Of a stretch of 64,000 nt of DNA, positions 21,600 to 33,967 are shown in pieces. The position numbers were made by a program, and so were the translations under genes. Within the stretch, counting starts at the first letter, position 1; each line of letters opens with the position of its first letter. The stretch is from assembly GCA_032622095.1 (NCBI GenBank), contig CP136063.1, positions 74,315,980 through 74,379,979 of the forward strand. The letters run 5' to 3'. The notes beneath the pieces were generated by a model. The model was not told the origin of the DNA and ran no database searches. It was given only the letters and a program-made list of their open reading frames with translations. The DNA is from Siphonodentalium dalli. Taxonomy: Eukaryota; Mollusca; Scaphopoda; Gadilida; Siphonodentaliidae.

Positions 21600-23700
21600 T
21601 ACACCGGTGACGTAAACACATGTGCCAATCTTAGTTGTACTCTCGTAATTATCGGTACGATGAAACGGTGACGGAATCTGACGAGGTTTGCCGAATGTAC
21701 AATCACCCAGTGAATTATCGATCGACCATGCGATATCAAAAAACCAAAAGCTAGAAACACCACACTACGGTGGCGTAACAAGTACAGAAGGGGTCATATT
21801 TGTGGAGGGAAATGCTAAGAAGAAGACAAGAATATCTGGTGTCAGATAATACGTTCAGCAATCCATCTATGTTGAACTTATTATTTGAACATTTCCTAAG
21901 GGGTAACTACTCGCCAACGAGTATTTAGTATATGAAGGGTTAAAGGAACGGGCGGCATTTGTTGCAGGTTATAATTTAGAAATAACATTTATCAAATTAT
22001 GGTAATTTCCTCAAGGATATACTAATAGTATAACATAATGATGATATGAATGCACTATTATTCACAAAAAACGCTTTGTGTCCGATAAAATACAGGTCGA
22101 GTGTTGTTCCGTTTCTTGCAAAATGCGCAGTGGATTGTTTATAAGCAGAGTCACGACATTGTGTCATTTTCTTATTTAGATTCGCGCGCAGTATACGTCG
22201 GTTGTGAAACCCCTAAGTTCCTGCGTCTACAACTTACAACTCACAATACTACAGATATAAATTCCTTATTTGGTATGTATTACCATATATAGGTTAGGAG
22301 AAAATACTACAGCGCAACGGAACATATTCATTGGACGATCCGGTAGTTCCAAGTATTTGTCTATAAAAAAAAAAACGGTTCTGTAACGTTTTTGATGTTT
22401 GTTTACATAACAAAGCGTACAAACGTGACAATAGCATGCAATATACGCGATATTTATGATTGGTATAAGAACAATATATGTCTATTATATGATATTCTTT
22501 CTGTTTATGACGGTTTTAGCGATGTGACTATTTTAACAGTCATACCCACGCGAAGACCGCCGGTATCTTTAATATTAGGTTCTGTTGGTCAAACATCGAC
22601 TTTCAAAAGTTTAACGTTTTAAAAGGCTAACAAACATGCCAATGATCGTCTGTGATATAGAGAGTCCATGTGCTTGTTTCCAAAAAGCAGCAAACAATAC
22701 AGTTCGTACTCAATTGTGATATATTTTGCTCGCTTTCAACGTATATCTGAATGTCACTTTTGTGGATATTCGCCTGTTAAACAGGGGAGGGACCCAACAC
22801 CCCTGTCCCATGGTCAAAACAAATAATTTCCGCTACCGGAGCATGTTATAGTATTGAACGTGAAAAATCGGATTAATATCTGTGCCTATGAAACGATATG
22901 ATACGAATCGTTGTTGACAATTCAGCCAATGCAATAGCTACACAACTGGGCTACATGCGCATATGTACCGGTATAATATAATCATAAGTGTCCAACATGG
23001 TGACACATACCGTGTTTTCTAATCATTGATAGGGGCATATCATACTCCGCATTGATGCAACTGTTAATCACAGTACAAAACTAAGTAATGCAGTTCCACC
23101 ATCTTAATAAATTTTTAATAAATACGTTCATTGGAAGACATGTGCATCACACATAATTTCCGACTTTGAACCATAACCATCCCATCTTCTGAAGACTCCT
23201 CCACCGTCCCCGGTCCGATCTCGATCTCCCAACCTTCAAACACAAGTTTTTCCCCAATGGAAATTGGGGATCTACTCACAAAGTTTTGTTAACATCAGTG
23301 GAAATAGCAGGATAGGGCAATTAAATTACGTGCAGTTTAATGTTTTAAACAACCATGACATGCCAATCATGTACACTCAACGAAAAGCGCCAGCAATCTC
23401 ATAAAATAACACAACACATGCTATTCAAATTTATCAACCAATGTTCCCCATCCACATCCAAATGTTCAGCCTGTTCTCCCGTAAACCATCACCACATTAT
23501 CTGCTTATCATAGAACTTATTTAGGTAGATAATCTGCTTATAATCGCCTCATTTTGAATCGATAATGTGCTGAAAATTAAAACATTTTAGTCACATTATC
23601 GACTCATAATTAGGCGATTCTAAGCAGATTGACTGTCATGTGGACTGTTTGTATGGAGATGTAACCGTGATGTAAGTGGTCATAACTTGTGTAAAACCCT
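21600..23700. other. Mostly non-coding; decayed repeat at about 22380-22600
   Basis: The segment 22380-22600 (TTTGTTTACATAACAAAGCG, then CGCGATATTTATGATTGGTA, then TTCTTTCTGTTTATGACGG) is a diverged relative of the TTAA-flanked elements at 27405-27897 and 60113-60609 and of 44580-44745. An inverted pair around 23515-23640 (ATCTGCTTATAATCGCCTCA against its near complement) also resembles 13310-13460. No gene recognised. Confidence 0.45.
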
Positions 23701-23719
23701 CGATATACCGGCTTCATAT

Positions 23720-24060
23720 ACTCTGAAAACACTTGCCAAAGTCACAGCCATTTTTCAGCCGTTTTAAACTTTTCGCCAGAAATCAGACAAACGCTCTTTA
23801 TTGACACCATATCAGGAATAGACTACATCGGAACGCTCTTTTCTGTTCCATGTCGCACAGATGGCTGTTTTGTGTTTGGGACCATATTCGCAGTTATATT
23901 TTTCATTACTTCAATGCGACTTTTTGGGTTACACAATGCTCGTAGAAAGGTAGTTCAGGTATGTATTGACCTATTTCGACACTGAGCAAAATTCAAAAGC
24001 GAATAATATTATGTGTATATTGGAGCGCAAACCGCCATGTGGCTTAAACATGGCATTGAG
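23720..24060. repeat. Dispersed repeat, relative at 6340-6720
   Basis: The order of shared segments is the same as at 6340-6720: CTCTGAAAACACTTGCC, CAAACGCTCTTTATTGAC, ATTCAAAAGCGAATA. It is followed by a T-run at 24168-24181 after a GC-richer stretch; this could be a retroposed tail but no promoter boxes were recognised. Confidence 0.5.
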
Positions 24061-25013
24061 ATAAAAATCTGCGATAGGGGCCCGGACCAACTCACCGACC
24101 CAGACCTTGTAGCCTAGATTGTTTTCGTGACCTCAGACCCCTGTGTGTCATATTAAAAGTATTATTATTTTTTTTTTTTTTGCTAGGTCAGCAAAAACTT
24201 GTCCTGGGTTGGACATGTTGAGTAATTTCGTGTCAAGTCGTAACGTGGATCTTTAACACGCACTGAGCATTCATTTATGTCTTCGTCGGTACACATAACA
24301 GAACAATTAAAAAACTGCTCTACATGTATATATGCGTCCTTGCATACCTGTGCAAAATTTCCAACATATCATCGTGCAATTAGATGTTAATTTTGGACAT
24401 AAATATTCACATAGGTTCATATTGGACTTATTTGATAATCTTAAATAAGCCCATAGTGGATTTACACCCGTCATTTAGTTTTACACATTATAAAGAGCGT
24501 ACATATGGTAAGTCGATTTATTATGGTAAATGCTGCGGAGAGTAGAATTACTGGATCAAATAAGGCGGATATGAATTTATTTGAATTGAACGTTTATGTC
24601 CCTATAGGGCTTATTTTACATCTAAATAATGCCAACATGAGCTTATTTTAGTCCTTTGAACTGAGCATATTTCCGCGAGAACAGGCTGATTTTCTTTTCA
24701 AAATCGAATGTCCGTCTGACTATGTCTTTTATTGCACACCCAAATGGCTTATTTGTGCGAAATACAGCAAAATACAGAAGAATTGAAACGTTGAATAAAA
24801 AAATGTGTATTGTTCTTGAACAATACAAACCTATTACGTCAACAATGTCACTGGCGACGTCAACTTTAACAGAAAATGTCTACGCTAAATTATGGGGTAT
24901 AGTCTACATTACACACGTTTGTTCAATTAAATACAACAATATCGACCTAAATGTTACAAGCTGCAACCTTCAGAGTGTGCAATAAATATAGAACAACACA
25001 GTTGTATGAACAT

Positions 25014-25115
25014 GTTAACGTTATTGCACTCGTTTGTCGTGCCGCGAGGTAAAACTCGAACCTCCGGTTCTCGTTTTACCATCGCGTCAAAACAAACTCG
25101 TGCAATAACGTTAAC
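25014..25115. repeat. 102-nt foldback with TTAACGTTATTGCAC ends
   Basis: GTTAACGTTATTGCACTCGT at the left is matched by ACGAGTTTGTTTTGACG-type complement at the right, ending GTGCAATAACGTTAAC. The centre is AACCTCCGGTT. The arms are about 48 bp with a handful of mismatches. The TTAA at both tips suggests another small TTAA-targeting foldback. No tRNA or known RNA fold was recognised. Confidence 0.75.
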
Positions 25116-26544
25116 CAGTTCACACACTTGCGTCGTTCTATCTATGTATTTGTTCTGTACGAGCGGTGTTATACTGTCCGTCGCTGTAATGTCGAAGTAA
25201 TAAGTAACCGGATTAATTTAAAGAAAATCGGAATAGCTGCCATCCTTGATTTGAAAATATTCACCGGATGATGTGACATGTGACCCAATGTATAGTGTAC
25301 CGTATTAGTATATCGATAGACTGTCATTGAAATTCGAGGTGGCATATCAGTCCCATAAAAATGACAGGTGTACACGCTGAACACAAGCATCGGTCCCGGG
25401 AAGTGTCTCTTTGTATACCATCGGATGGCAAATAGCCGCTGCCTCGGCCCCGAGCTACCCTTGGAAACACAATGATGATTCCGTGGGTTATTCGAATTGC
25501 TAAACGTAGCTTGAACAACAAAGGGAAATAAAATATAATTGGAACTGGAAACTATATAATAATTATGGGTGACTAAATGAATGCGACAAATGAGAAACTA
25601 ATGTACGAACCAGCAAGTATACTAATAATAGTGGTTGTATGGTGCCGTTCGCAGTACATTAGTTTCATTGTGCTTTACATCATTATTACCCTCGCCATCA
25701 TGGAATTGATTACAGATCATCGCTCAGGAGGAAGCAGTCCGATCAACTAATAGGTGTAATGCGCAAATCAATAATAGAATTCTGAAAATAGATAGATAGA
25801 TGGATAGGTTTAGTGCTCCTTGCATTAAACAGATATATGAGCATGAACAAAAATCGATTAAACAATTAATATAGTGCGACGGTCGACATGTGAAGTTAGT
25901 TTCACCTTCGACTTGTCACTAAATTTGTATGCAGACATTTTGTCAAGTCAAATTATGGTCTGGAAACAGGAAAAGTGCGGAATCTCATACCACAATTCAA
26001 TGGGAGAGCACAAATTTGACCCATGGCATGCCCCTCCCAAAAAAAAAAAACGAAAATTTATTTTTGTTGATATTTGTCCACTATCAAACGCTAAGTTCAC
26101 ACGAATATCAATTTAATATCGAACGTCGAACTAACTTCACACATCTACAAATTATAAACATACACGGAGATAACCGAATAAATCAATGTAACATGTTCGA
26201 ATATGTGTCTCAATATGGGTTCTTATGGGTTACAGGTTTGTGGGATGGGGTTATGGATAATAAACATATACGTTGCTAATCATAGCTTTAAGTAAATCAT
26301 TATATTATGTATGGGTATTTCCTGCGTTGGCGATTTTTGGTCTCGGGATTCGGTCGCTATACAATATGTTGTGTACATGGGGTGTGTTATTATAGTTTGA
26401 GGCATCAGGTGACTCATGTCTGGAAGCGGGTTTCACGGATAAACATTGATAGGTCCATATGGTTTTCCTATGGCTTGATTTGAAAATGCTGTTCAGTTTC
26501 AACGTATTCTCGATACAGACAAGGGGAGTAAGTGGTCTTCTTAA

Positions 26545-26891
26545 AGGGGTACTGTACACTAAATCCGGCCATTTATTGGACCATCTCCTTTTATACTCAA
26601 CAGAATAGATGCAACAAATGAATGAATTTGAACCATGGATTAGTGCAAAATATGCTCATGTGCTCTATGAACGATGCAAACAACATGGTAATTATAATGA
26701 AAATGAATCTATGACTCCAGCCATTTATTCATTTTCATTATAATTACCATCTTGTTTTACATAGTTCATAAGTAAATGGGGGGTATTTTGCACTAATCCG
26801 TGGCTCAAATTCATTCATTTGTTGCAGACATTCTGTTGATGATAAAAGGAGATTGTCCCATAAATGTCCGGATTAAGTGTACAGTATCCCT
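26545..26891. mobile_element. Long-arm palindromic MITE flanked by TTAA
   Basis: The ends are AGGGGTACTGTACAC and GTGTACAGTATCCCT, flanked by TTAA at 26541-26544 and 26892-26895. The arms extend about 160 bp each and nearly meet at the centre (AATGAATCTATGACTCCAGC). Arm features such as GGTAATTATAATGAAAATGA are matched by TCATTTTCATTATAATTACC. No coding capacity. The minus-strand ORF 26305-26559 overlaps its left end by chance. Confidence 0.85.
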
Positions 26892-27404
26892 TTAATGCCG
26901 AGTACAAATTTTACATGGAGGAACCATAATTCCATATCCACAAACAACGGGACAAATGTGCAACTTGTCCAGTTCCGGACACCTATGCGGTGTTTTCCTC
27001 ATGCCTTTTTTCAAGATATATCATTAATTTTGACACAGAAATGGCAATATACATTGTATAATGAAGTATATACTATATACATGTATAGTGTTACATAGTG
27101 ACATTTGAGACAGATGTATTTTAAATGATAAAGTTTGTTTATCTTAATGCATCAAATAAACTCATACACTATATTACCAACACGAGGCATACACACACGA
27201 TATATAAAATTATAACAAAGAATATCAAATTCAATGCCTATGCATTAATATTCAAAGAGCGGTCTCGGTATCAAACCCCCAAGTTCCGACCACGTCGCAA
27301 TCACTATCAATCTATAACATACGTCCCAAAGAATTTGACAAGGCAATGGCGACAAAATGGAGACGTTGTCGAGGCAATTATCTGAATGTTTATGCACACA
27401 TTAA

Positions 27405-27897
27405 AGGCACGTGAGGCCTTAGTTGTCGAAAATATTCATATTTGTTCCAAACACCGTAAACAGAAAAACATTAAAACGCATACTGTTCCGTTCATGTATA
27501 CCATGACCATCGCGTAAACAGCATGTTATAATAAAGGCCTACTATATTTTACCTAAGCAAGAGCCTGATTGTGTTACAGAAGACAGCACAATGCTACCGG
27601 CCAATCACACACAAATGGCATAAACGCTCTTTATTAGTTCCATATCAGGTATTCACCCACAAAGAATGCTCTTTATTTTTACCATCATAATATAAACAAA
27701 CACCAGAAAAGTAACTTTTTATGCTTTTGTTTACATAACAATGGTCAAACGTATGACCATAACATACTGTTTATGCGATTTTACTTATTTGTATACGGAC
27801 AAAGTCTATCTACATTTTGATGTTCTTTCTGTTTGTGGCGGTTTTTGACGGGTGGATATATTTTCACATATACCCACCGCCAAGGCCAACTGTGTCT
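27405..27897 (+). mobile_element. TTAA-flanked 493-bp non-autonomous element
   Basis: TTAA occurs at 27401-27404 and 27898-27901. The left end reads AGGCACGTGAGGCCTTAG and the right end GCCAAGGCCAACTGTGTCT, so the terminal inverted repeats are short and imperfect. An inverted, closely similar copy is at 60113-60609. Internal landmarks are CAAGAGCCTGATTGTGTTAC, CAAATGGCATAAACGCTCTT and TTTGTTTACATAACAATGG. Diverged relatives are at 22380-22600 and 44580-44745. Confidence 0.75.
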
Positions 27898-27902
27898 TTA
27901 AG

Positions 27903-29870
27903 TCAAATGCAACAAGTAAACAGTAATTACAAACATTTGATACAAACATAATCTATGGTTGCCATGTTATTGCTGGAAATATTTACACATCTAAAGTGGG
28001 CCTATGTATCATATCCCTCCTTGCTACACTTAATCGTATAATACAAAATATTAGGCAGTATATCACCCATTCCCATCTACCAATGTAACTTGGAATCATG
28101 ACCATATAAGATCGCATTTTTCTGCTATATCAGACGACTACGTGATTAAACAAAATGCTAGCGCCTGGAAGAAAACATTTATATTGTAACGACGGAATGA
28201 CAATAACTTTCTCCGTCACAAACACGAAGCTGATCCAACTAGAAAGATGGAATCACGAAATCTTGTCATACATTTAGGCGGTAACAATATACACAAAGGA
28301 CCGAAAGCAACAGATATCACAAAGAGGCAGAGTAAAATACATAGTGTTTTAATTTTTATATTTCTGTATCAAAGAATTATCATAGTAAGTGGTGTAGGTC
28401 GATAAAGTATTCTAGGATACAGTTTAAGGTCGGATTTCGATACAAGTAAATATACATTTTATTTGGATGTTCCATTTATGTGTTATATGTATCACGTATT
28501 CTGTCTACCATATAAAGAACTACTTCCCCAGATTTGTTCAACATACTTCAACCCGGAAACTGCTCTCTGAAACTGGTGAAATAGCCAAAAGAATACAACC
28601 AGTAGGTCTGCCAGCATGCAAAAACCAGGTGGACTGCCTGGGAAAAGCTAGGCAGACCTGTAACGATCAGCAGAAATATGAAAAGAAACATACGTATACA
28701 ATCAATAAGGTAGATGGATATAAGCAAAGGTATAACATGTCAAAAATATATATCTATGTATACATGTAATATAAGTGCTTAACAATTAATACTAACAAAA
28801 GTTTAACAATCCAAAACTGGAACATTCTTATAATTCAAATGAGTGATGTGCAGCATTGCAGACAAGAGAAGTTAAGGGAATGACCCAACCATGATTGCAA
28901 TAGATGATTACAAGTACCCTTGCCACAAAATCTGGGAGGGAGGGTAGGGGAAAATATTTATTTTGGATTGTTGTTTTGTCCGTATTGTGTATTCCTGGAA
29001 GTGATGAATAATAATTAGCGTCCTGACGCTAAGTTACAAACTGCGCTTTCTAACGCGTGATACGATTGGTTAACAGCCAACACTGTTAAGCAACGCGCCC
29101 TGTGATTGGTTAAATATGCACACATCACTTACTATGCACACGGTACTTCGTTGTGTCTTTTATACCATGTGATGTTTACATTCTGTCGACCTCTAGCGGA
29201 AAGAACGGCCCGGTGTGGCCTGCAACAGAATGAATTGATACTGGTTCGTCCTGACATAAATAGTTTTACTTTGTAAATATCTTAGTCGTTTCTGAAGACA
29301 CCTGTGTGGATTTTAAACATATTCGCGGCGGATTTACATCATTTAGCCCATAACTGCATGATCATTTTGTTGCGATGATGGATGTTTATAGCTCCATATA
29401 CTTATAGTGATATTGAAATAGTTATGGACTGGGCATGAAATAAACTCGAAAACAGAAAAACACAACCCACAATCGCAAAGGCAACAGTATCTGACTTCAG
29501 AAAAATCAACACAAAGACTTGGCTGCGGTTGTGATGACATAACTAACTCAAACTTTATGGTCACGGTAACCAGGGTAGTGGGTATGGGGGACGTGCATTC
29601 ATGCACATGCAATCTAGAATATGTGTATTTCTTACAAGCATTTCAACATCGTCGACTTTACGGTATATCATGATTTGTACATCGCTTGGCATTGAGTAAT
29701 GGTTTTTAATTTCTGATATTGATTGACCGAATTTAAATATAGTCCTACATGTATACGCGTAATTATCTAGTCAGTGTCAAACGTTTCGTAATGTGTGTAC
29801 TTCATTAACATAATCCTCGATCTTGTTTTCCCTGTGGTTAATTAGTTTAAACTCAGAAGTCGTAATATTT
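27903..29870. other. Non-coding stretch downstream of the first GPCR
   Basis: No exon or repeat boundary is clear. Two CCAAT-type ATTGGTTAA motifs near 29068 and 29104 lie in a GC-richer patch (29020-29130), which could be promoter-like, but no downstream gene was identified. The minus-strand ORF at 29343-29612 shows no domain. Confidence 0.35.
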
Positions 29871-30179
29871 TTCGCTCAGTTTTAAATTTGTGCACCGACT
29901 GGTGCGCGAAAAATAGTACTGCGCGAAATTAAATACGAGTAAGGTGTGAAATATTTACTATGAATCGGGGACAGTTTATGTGGCCAATTTTAGAACATTA
30001 CTACATTTTGATTGAGCATTTATCTTTTAAAACATCTTTGTGCGAAATATTTGTCACACCATATGTCTCTCATGTGTTTGTTTTTGGAACAGCTGTGGTA
30101 TTGTGCCGTAACAATGAATTTCCTAGACATGTTAATGTTGTTGCAGAAAGCGGTACCACAAAGTGACACACCGTCGTTA

Positions 30180-31250
30180 TTAAGATTCTCTTGGTGGCAC
30201 ATTTGCTGCCCGACTGTGACCTGTTTCCGTGGTCAAAGGGTGAACACGTTTGCGACAAATAACCATGGAAACCAATTCTTCCTTGAACCGTGATCCACCA
30301 AAGCAATACAGAAAGAAATTGATTGAAAAGTTCAGGTACTGAAACACAACGACACAAGCGTCAAAAAGTGCGTATTGTGCTTTAGTGATATCAAGGTATG
30401 ATTCAATCAAGAGAAATACACAACTCGGCAACGTGCAAAGGACAAAAACTATATTGACAAAGATCAACATTCTTGTCATTGACGATGTTTTCTTGTGGCC
30501 TGTGTTAGTAGTGTTTGCTGGTCCAGTTGGTTTTCGAACTGCTTTCTTGCTTTCAAGCACTTTGAAGACAATGAGTGAGTTTCCAATTGCCAACAAGGTG
30601 AGAGGCCCAACTGAAAATATAACTAGGTCGATCCAAGGCCACACCTTCGTGTAAAAGTGCTTATAATCGTCGTCGACGCTGTCACATTTTCCCGATATAT
30701 TAGAATACCTTGACATGCCATGGAAGAAGTGATAATTTATTCCGACTAGAAAAACTCCCATGACAAGTATGGAAATCAAGCCGAATTTTATCGAACGTTT
30801 TGTTGAATAAGGAAACCAAATCGTTAATGTCCTGTCGCAGGTTATAAAGACTAGCATCCACGCGGAGAAATCCGTAGAGAAATAAATCAGGAATTTTTGG
30901 AGTTTGCAGATTACTTCTGACAGATCACGTATGTCGACGTCACACATTGCCCTTATCCAGTAGCGCGTGAGTCCTACGTCCAGGACGGTCATATCTGTTA
31001 CCGCCAAAATTATTAGATAGATTGAGGTGTTCGACCGTCTCATGTTCTTTCTGCTCAGAACCAGAATGGATAAGACGTTACCGGCAGTCCCGATGATGAT
31101 CAAAATCGGTGGTATGTACGTTAAGATCCACACACTGACTTTGTGCTCAGTGACGTCATCTACTGAAATCTCCCGACTGCATTTTTGCGAGGAGCTGTTG
31201 GTCGGGTGGCTGTCGTTGTCGCAACCAATCGTATGGTTTGATCTGGACAT
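30180..31250 (-). CDS. Rhodopsin-like (class A) GPCR, peptide-receptor type, paralog 1
   Basis: An intact 356-residue seven-helix receptor, expected at the cell surface. The N-terminus has N-glycosylation sites (N5-H-T, N12-D-S). TM1 holds GNVL with N58; TM2 holds LAVTD with D86; C115 at the top of TM3 can pair with C189 in extracellular loop 2. TM3 ends CDRT (139-141) where DRY is usual. TM4 lacks the usual tryptophan, TM6 has CTLP (272-275) instead of CWxP, and TM7 has NFFLY (311-315) in place of NPxxY. The loop 3 region is short and basic. Overall layout resembles invertebrate peptide GPCRs of the FMRFamide-receptor or GPR139-like kind; the ligand cannot be told from sequence. ATG is preceded after one base by ATATTTCAG, so an upstream exon is likely non-coding. 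The paralog is at 49123-50175. Confidence 0.9.
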   Translation of the reverse strand: MSRSNHTIGCDNDSHPTNSSSQKCSREISVDDVTEHKVSVWILTYIPPILIIIGTAGNVLSILVLSRKNMRRSNTSIYLIILAVTDMTVLDVGLTRYWIRAMCDVDIRDLSEVICKLQKFLIYFSTDFSAWMLVFITCDRTLTIWFPYSTKRSIKFGLISILVMGVFLVGINYHFFHGMSRYSNISGKCDSVDDDYKHFYTKVWPWIDLVIFSVGPLTLLAIGNSLIVFKVLESKKAVRKPTGPANTTNTGHKKTSSMTRMLIFVNIVFVLCTLPSCVFLLIESYLDITKAQYALFDACVVVFQYLNFSINFFLYCFGGSRFKEELVSMVICRKRVHPLTTETGHSRAANVPPRES

Positions 31251-31260
31251 TCTGAAATAT
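31251..31260 (-). promoter_or_regulatory. Splice acceptor just before GPCR 1 start codon
   Basis: On the minus strand ATATTTCAG ends at 31252 and the exon begins at 31251 with A followed by the ATG. The second GPCR has the identical arrangement at 50176. Conservation of acceptor and spacing in both paralogs argues for a real intron in the 5' untranslated region, or a short upstream coding exon that I could not find. Confidence 0.65.
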
Positions 31261-31296
31261 GTTATTGATATATTTACAAGCAGTTATATCGATATG

Positions 31297-33417
31297 GTGG
31301 GGACAGTGCGTTAGTTCGACAGTCCGAGGGTTAGTCTAAATTGGGACTGAGCGAGGGTTCAATAGTCCGATGGTTCGATATTCTAATGGTTCAATATCCT
31401 CAGGGTTTCAATAGTCCGAGGGCTGTATAGAGGTTCGTTAGAAGGAGAAGCGGGGTTTTGTGTCACACTCCCAACTTTGGTCAATATTTTCAACAGCTGG
31501 AAGGCAATATATCAGGGTTGTAGAAGCACGAAACAAATACACATTGCACGTATGTACATGTCTTAATCATTAAACACAAGGTCAACTTTGTGCATGTGTA
31601 TATACGAACATATAAACACTTATGACATTTCAGGCTTTTAAAACATGTCGCTTTTTAATGGTAATGGGCGATGCAATTCGTGACCACGTTCCAATGCGCT
31701 ACCAGCGTTCTTGTCCTGTTGTTATACTCGCGTTGCAGGTTCCCGATTCTTGTTCAATTTCGCGATAAAGGAAACCAACTTACGAGAAAGCAAAGATGTA
31801 TAACTGTAATATCACAGATTACTAGTCAGTGTCATTTAGAGTAGCCTCCCTTGTCACGTAAACGAGAAAAGCGTGGCGACTTTCAGCAGACAACTCAATA
31901 GGAATCTTCACCTGATACATGTTACACGTTATTAAAGGATGACATCGTGTATATTTGAGTTGTACATCATATCTAAATAATTTAAACTGGTGAATCAATG
32001 GGGGAATGGATTTTTGTGAGTGGGACATTTATTTAACTAGGTGCTGTAGTTCTGGGTTTATCCAGATCAAATTTGGCTGTGGGATAGCCCTGTCGTGCAC
32101 TTAGGGATTTATTTTAAAAAGTAAACACATGACCTATGATTTTTCTTGCATTTTCGTGATCAACTGGTGTCAATCTAGCCGGGCAAACATCACTGAAGTG
32201 GCCTGCAGTCTTCAATTCAGTGAATTTGGCCGAAGCGTTAACACTGTCGCCAGGGATGTGGCTAGAGGGGGGGGGGGGTGACTTTGGTCAAAATTTTCAA
32301 CAGTTGGAAATTTCATACCTGCCAAAACATTAGTTGGAATGGTCATCAGTTGGAAATTTTCCAACCTTAGGGGGGGTGACAGGTTGGAAATTTCCAACAC
32401 TTGGAAAGCTTGTGTCCTGGTCCTCCCCCGTGGCTAGTCAAAACTGCTACTAAATTTAAGAAAACAATATTGTCATACATTTGGTCAACATTGTCATTGG
32501 AATTGTCATCATTTGGAAATTTTCCAACCTAAGTGGGGGGGGGGGGGGGGTGTCAGGTTTGAAATTTCCAACTCTAAGAAGACTTGAGGCTAGTCTAGAT
32601 GCTAGGATTTTTGTGATTTTCTTGTTCAGATATCAAAATTTTCGAACACCGGGCCGAAACCATGGTCGGCCCGGTGTGTCACTGCCCCCCCCCCCGTGAC
32701 CAATACAAAACTGCTAATTAGTTTAACAAAACAATAGCTTAGTACATTCGGTCAAACTTGTGGACTGAAATGGTCATCAGTTGGAGAATTTTCCAACCTA
32801 AGAGGGAGTATGAGGTTTGAAATTTCCAACACTAGGGAAGCTTTAGTTGAGGCCAGTCTAGATGCTAGGATTTGCGATTTTCTTGTATAGTTTTCCAAAT
32901 TTTCTCACACCGGGCTGAACAAACATAGACGGACACAATGTCCTGGTCTCTTACCCGTAGCCGTGTGCATTTGTCTGGAGTAGGCTACTAGATGTTAGGA
33001 TTTATGCAATTCTCAGGTTAAAGTATCTGAATTTTCTTATACCGGGCATATAGAACAACATAGTTTATGAATACATAGGATATTAGGCCTGAGGATCGAT
33101 GTGCAAGGAGGGGGTGCAAATGGAATTATGCAAAACTTGTGTTTGGTCTGTGATTCTGATTCAAGGGGGGGGGGGGTGCAAAATGGAATTATGCAAAACT
33201 TGTGTTTGGTCTGTAATTCTGACTCGGGGGGGGGGGGTGCAATTGGAATTTCCCAAGGTGGACACCCCCAACGGAGACCCTCTAGCCACATCCCTGACTG
33301 TCGCCTATGGGAAACCATTTAGTTCAGTGATTCCACAATGCATGTTGGGACAAAATGTGTATGGCCGACTATATCGAACCCTCGGACTATTGAATCCTCC
33401 GACTAACGTACTGTACC
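31297..33417. mobile_element. Inverted-repeat element upstream of GPCR 1, carrying a hAT insertion
   Basis: The left end contains GGGGACAGTGCGTTAGTTCG followed by an array of GGTTCAATAGTCCGAGG-like units (31314-31436). The right end (33366-33417) is the reverse complement: AACCCTCGGACTATTGAATC, then CTCCGACTAACGTACTGTAC, then CCCC. This gives an about 2.1-kb element, or about 1.07 kb without the hAT element at 32251-33296. It begins about 45 bp upstream of the GPCR 1 coding exon, inside its presumed 5' intron. Superfamily unknown; no coding sequence recognised. Confidence 0.55.
32251..33296. mobile_element. Non-autonomous hAT-type element, complete, with 8-bp TSD
   Basis: The ends CAGGGATGTGGCTAGAGGG and complement are flanked by a perfect 8-bp duplication, ACTGTCGC, at 32243-32250 and 33297-33304. 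The 1046-bp body is the reverse-complement arrangement of 3542-4770: TTGGAAATTT blocks first, then CACCGGGCCGAAACCATGGT-type hairpins, then about 58-bp tandem units separated by G-runs (33100-33250). Perfect duplication and intact ends indicate fairly recent insertion. ORFs inside (32481-32699, 33037-33431) are low-complexity artefacts. Confidence 0.9.
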
Positions 33418-33967
33418 CCGATCTGGTATGAAATTGTATTGAGATTGATAGTGCAAGAAAAGCTGCTTGTGTTTGATTGGGTTCTCCAAATCTTTGAATC
33501 ATGTGAATTTTCTTTATAAATGTATATCTTTTTAGGTTGGACATATATAGGCATGCGTGCCCTTTTGCAATTTTATATGCAATAAACCTATTTACACACA
33601 AAACGTAAAGCAATGTGCATTTTGGACGTTCAATGTTAAGCGAGCTGTCTGAGTTTGGGTAACAATGGAATCGTTGAACTGGACTGGCTGAGTGTAAAGA
33701 TTTTGGAATAATGTTTTTGAATTTTCGGTTTGAGTACTCGTGTTAATGGAATTTTCCCAACGCTTTTTATTGGAATTTTGTGAACATTTGCCGAGGTATG
33801 ACTGAAAATCGGGATTACGTGTGGAATTTTGAAGATTGTGAAGATGGCGGCAAATGGAAATGTGAGCTGTCAAAGGAATACGCAGATGAGAGTACGCATC
33901 GATAGTCCAGTATGCATATCTTTGTGCGCAATATAATCATACTGATAGGGAGAAAAAGTTATATTTG

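Noticed and set aside
24070-24185. GC-richer block followed by a T-run as a SINE
   Set aside because: No A/B boxes or target duplication could be identified.
25874-26116. ORF with a PKKKKRKF nuclear-localisation-like string
   Set aside because: The string comes from an A-run; no other protein feature is present.
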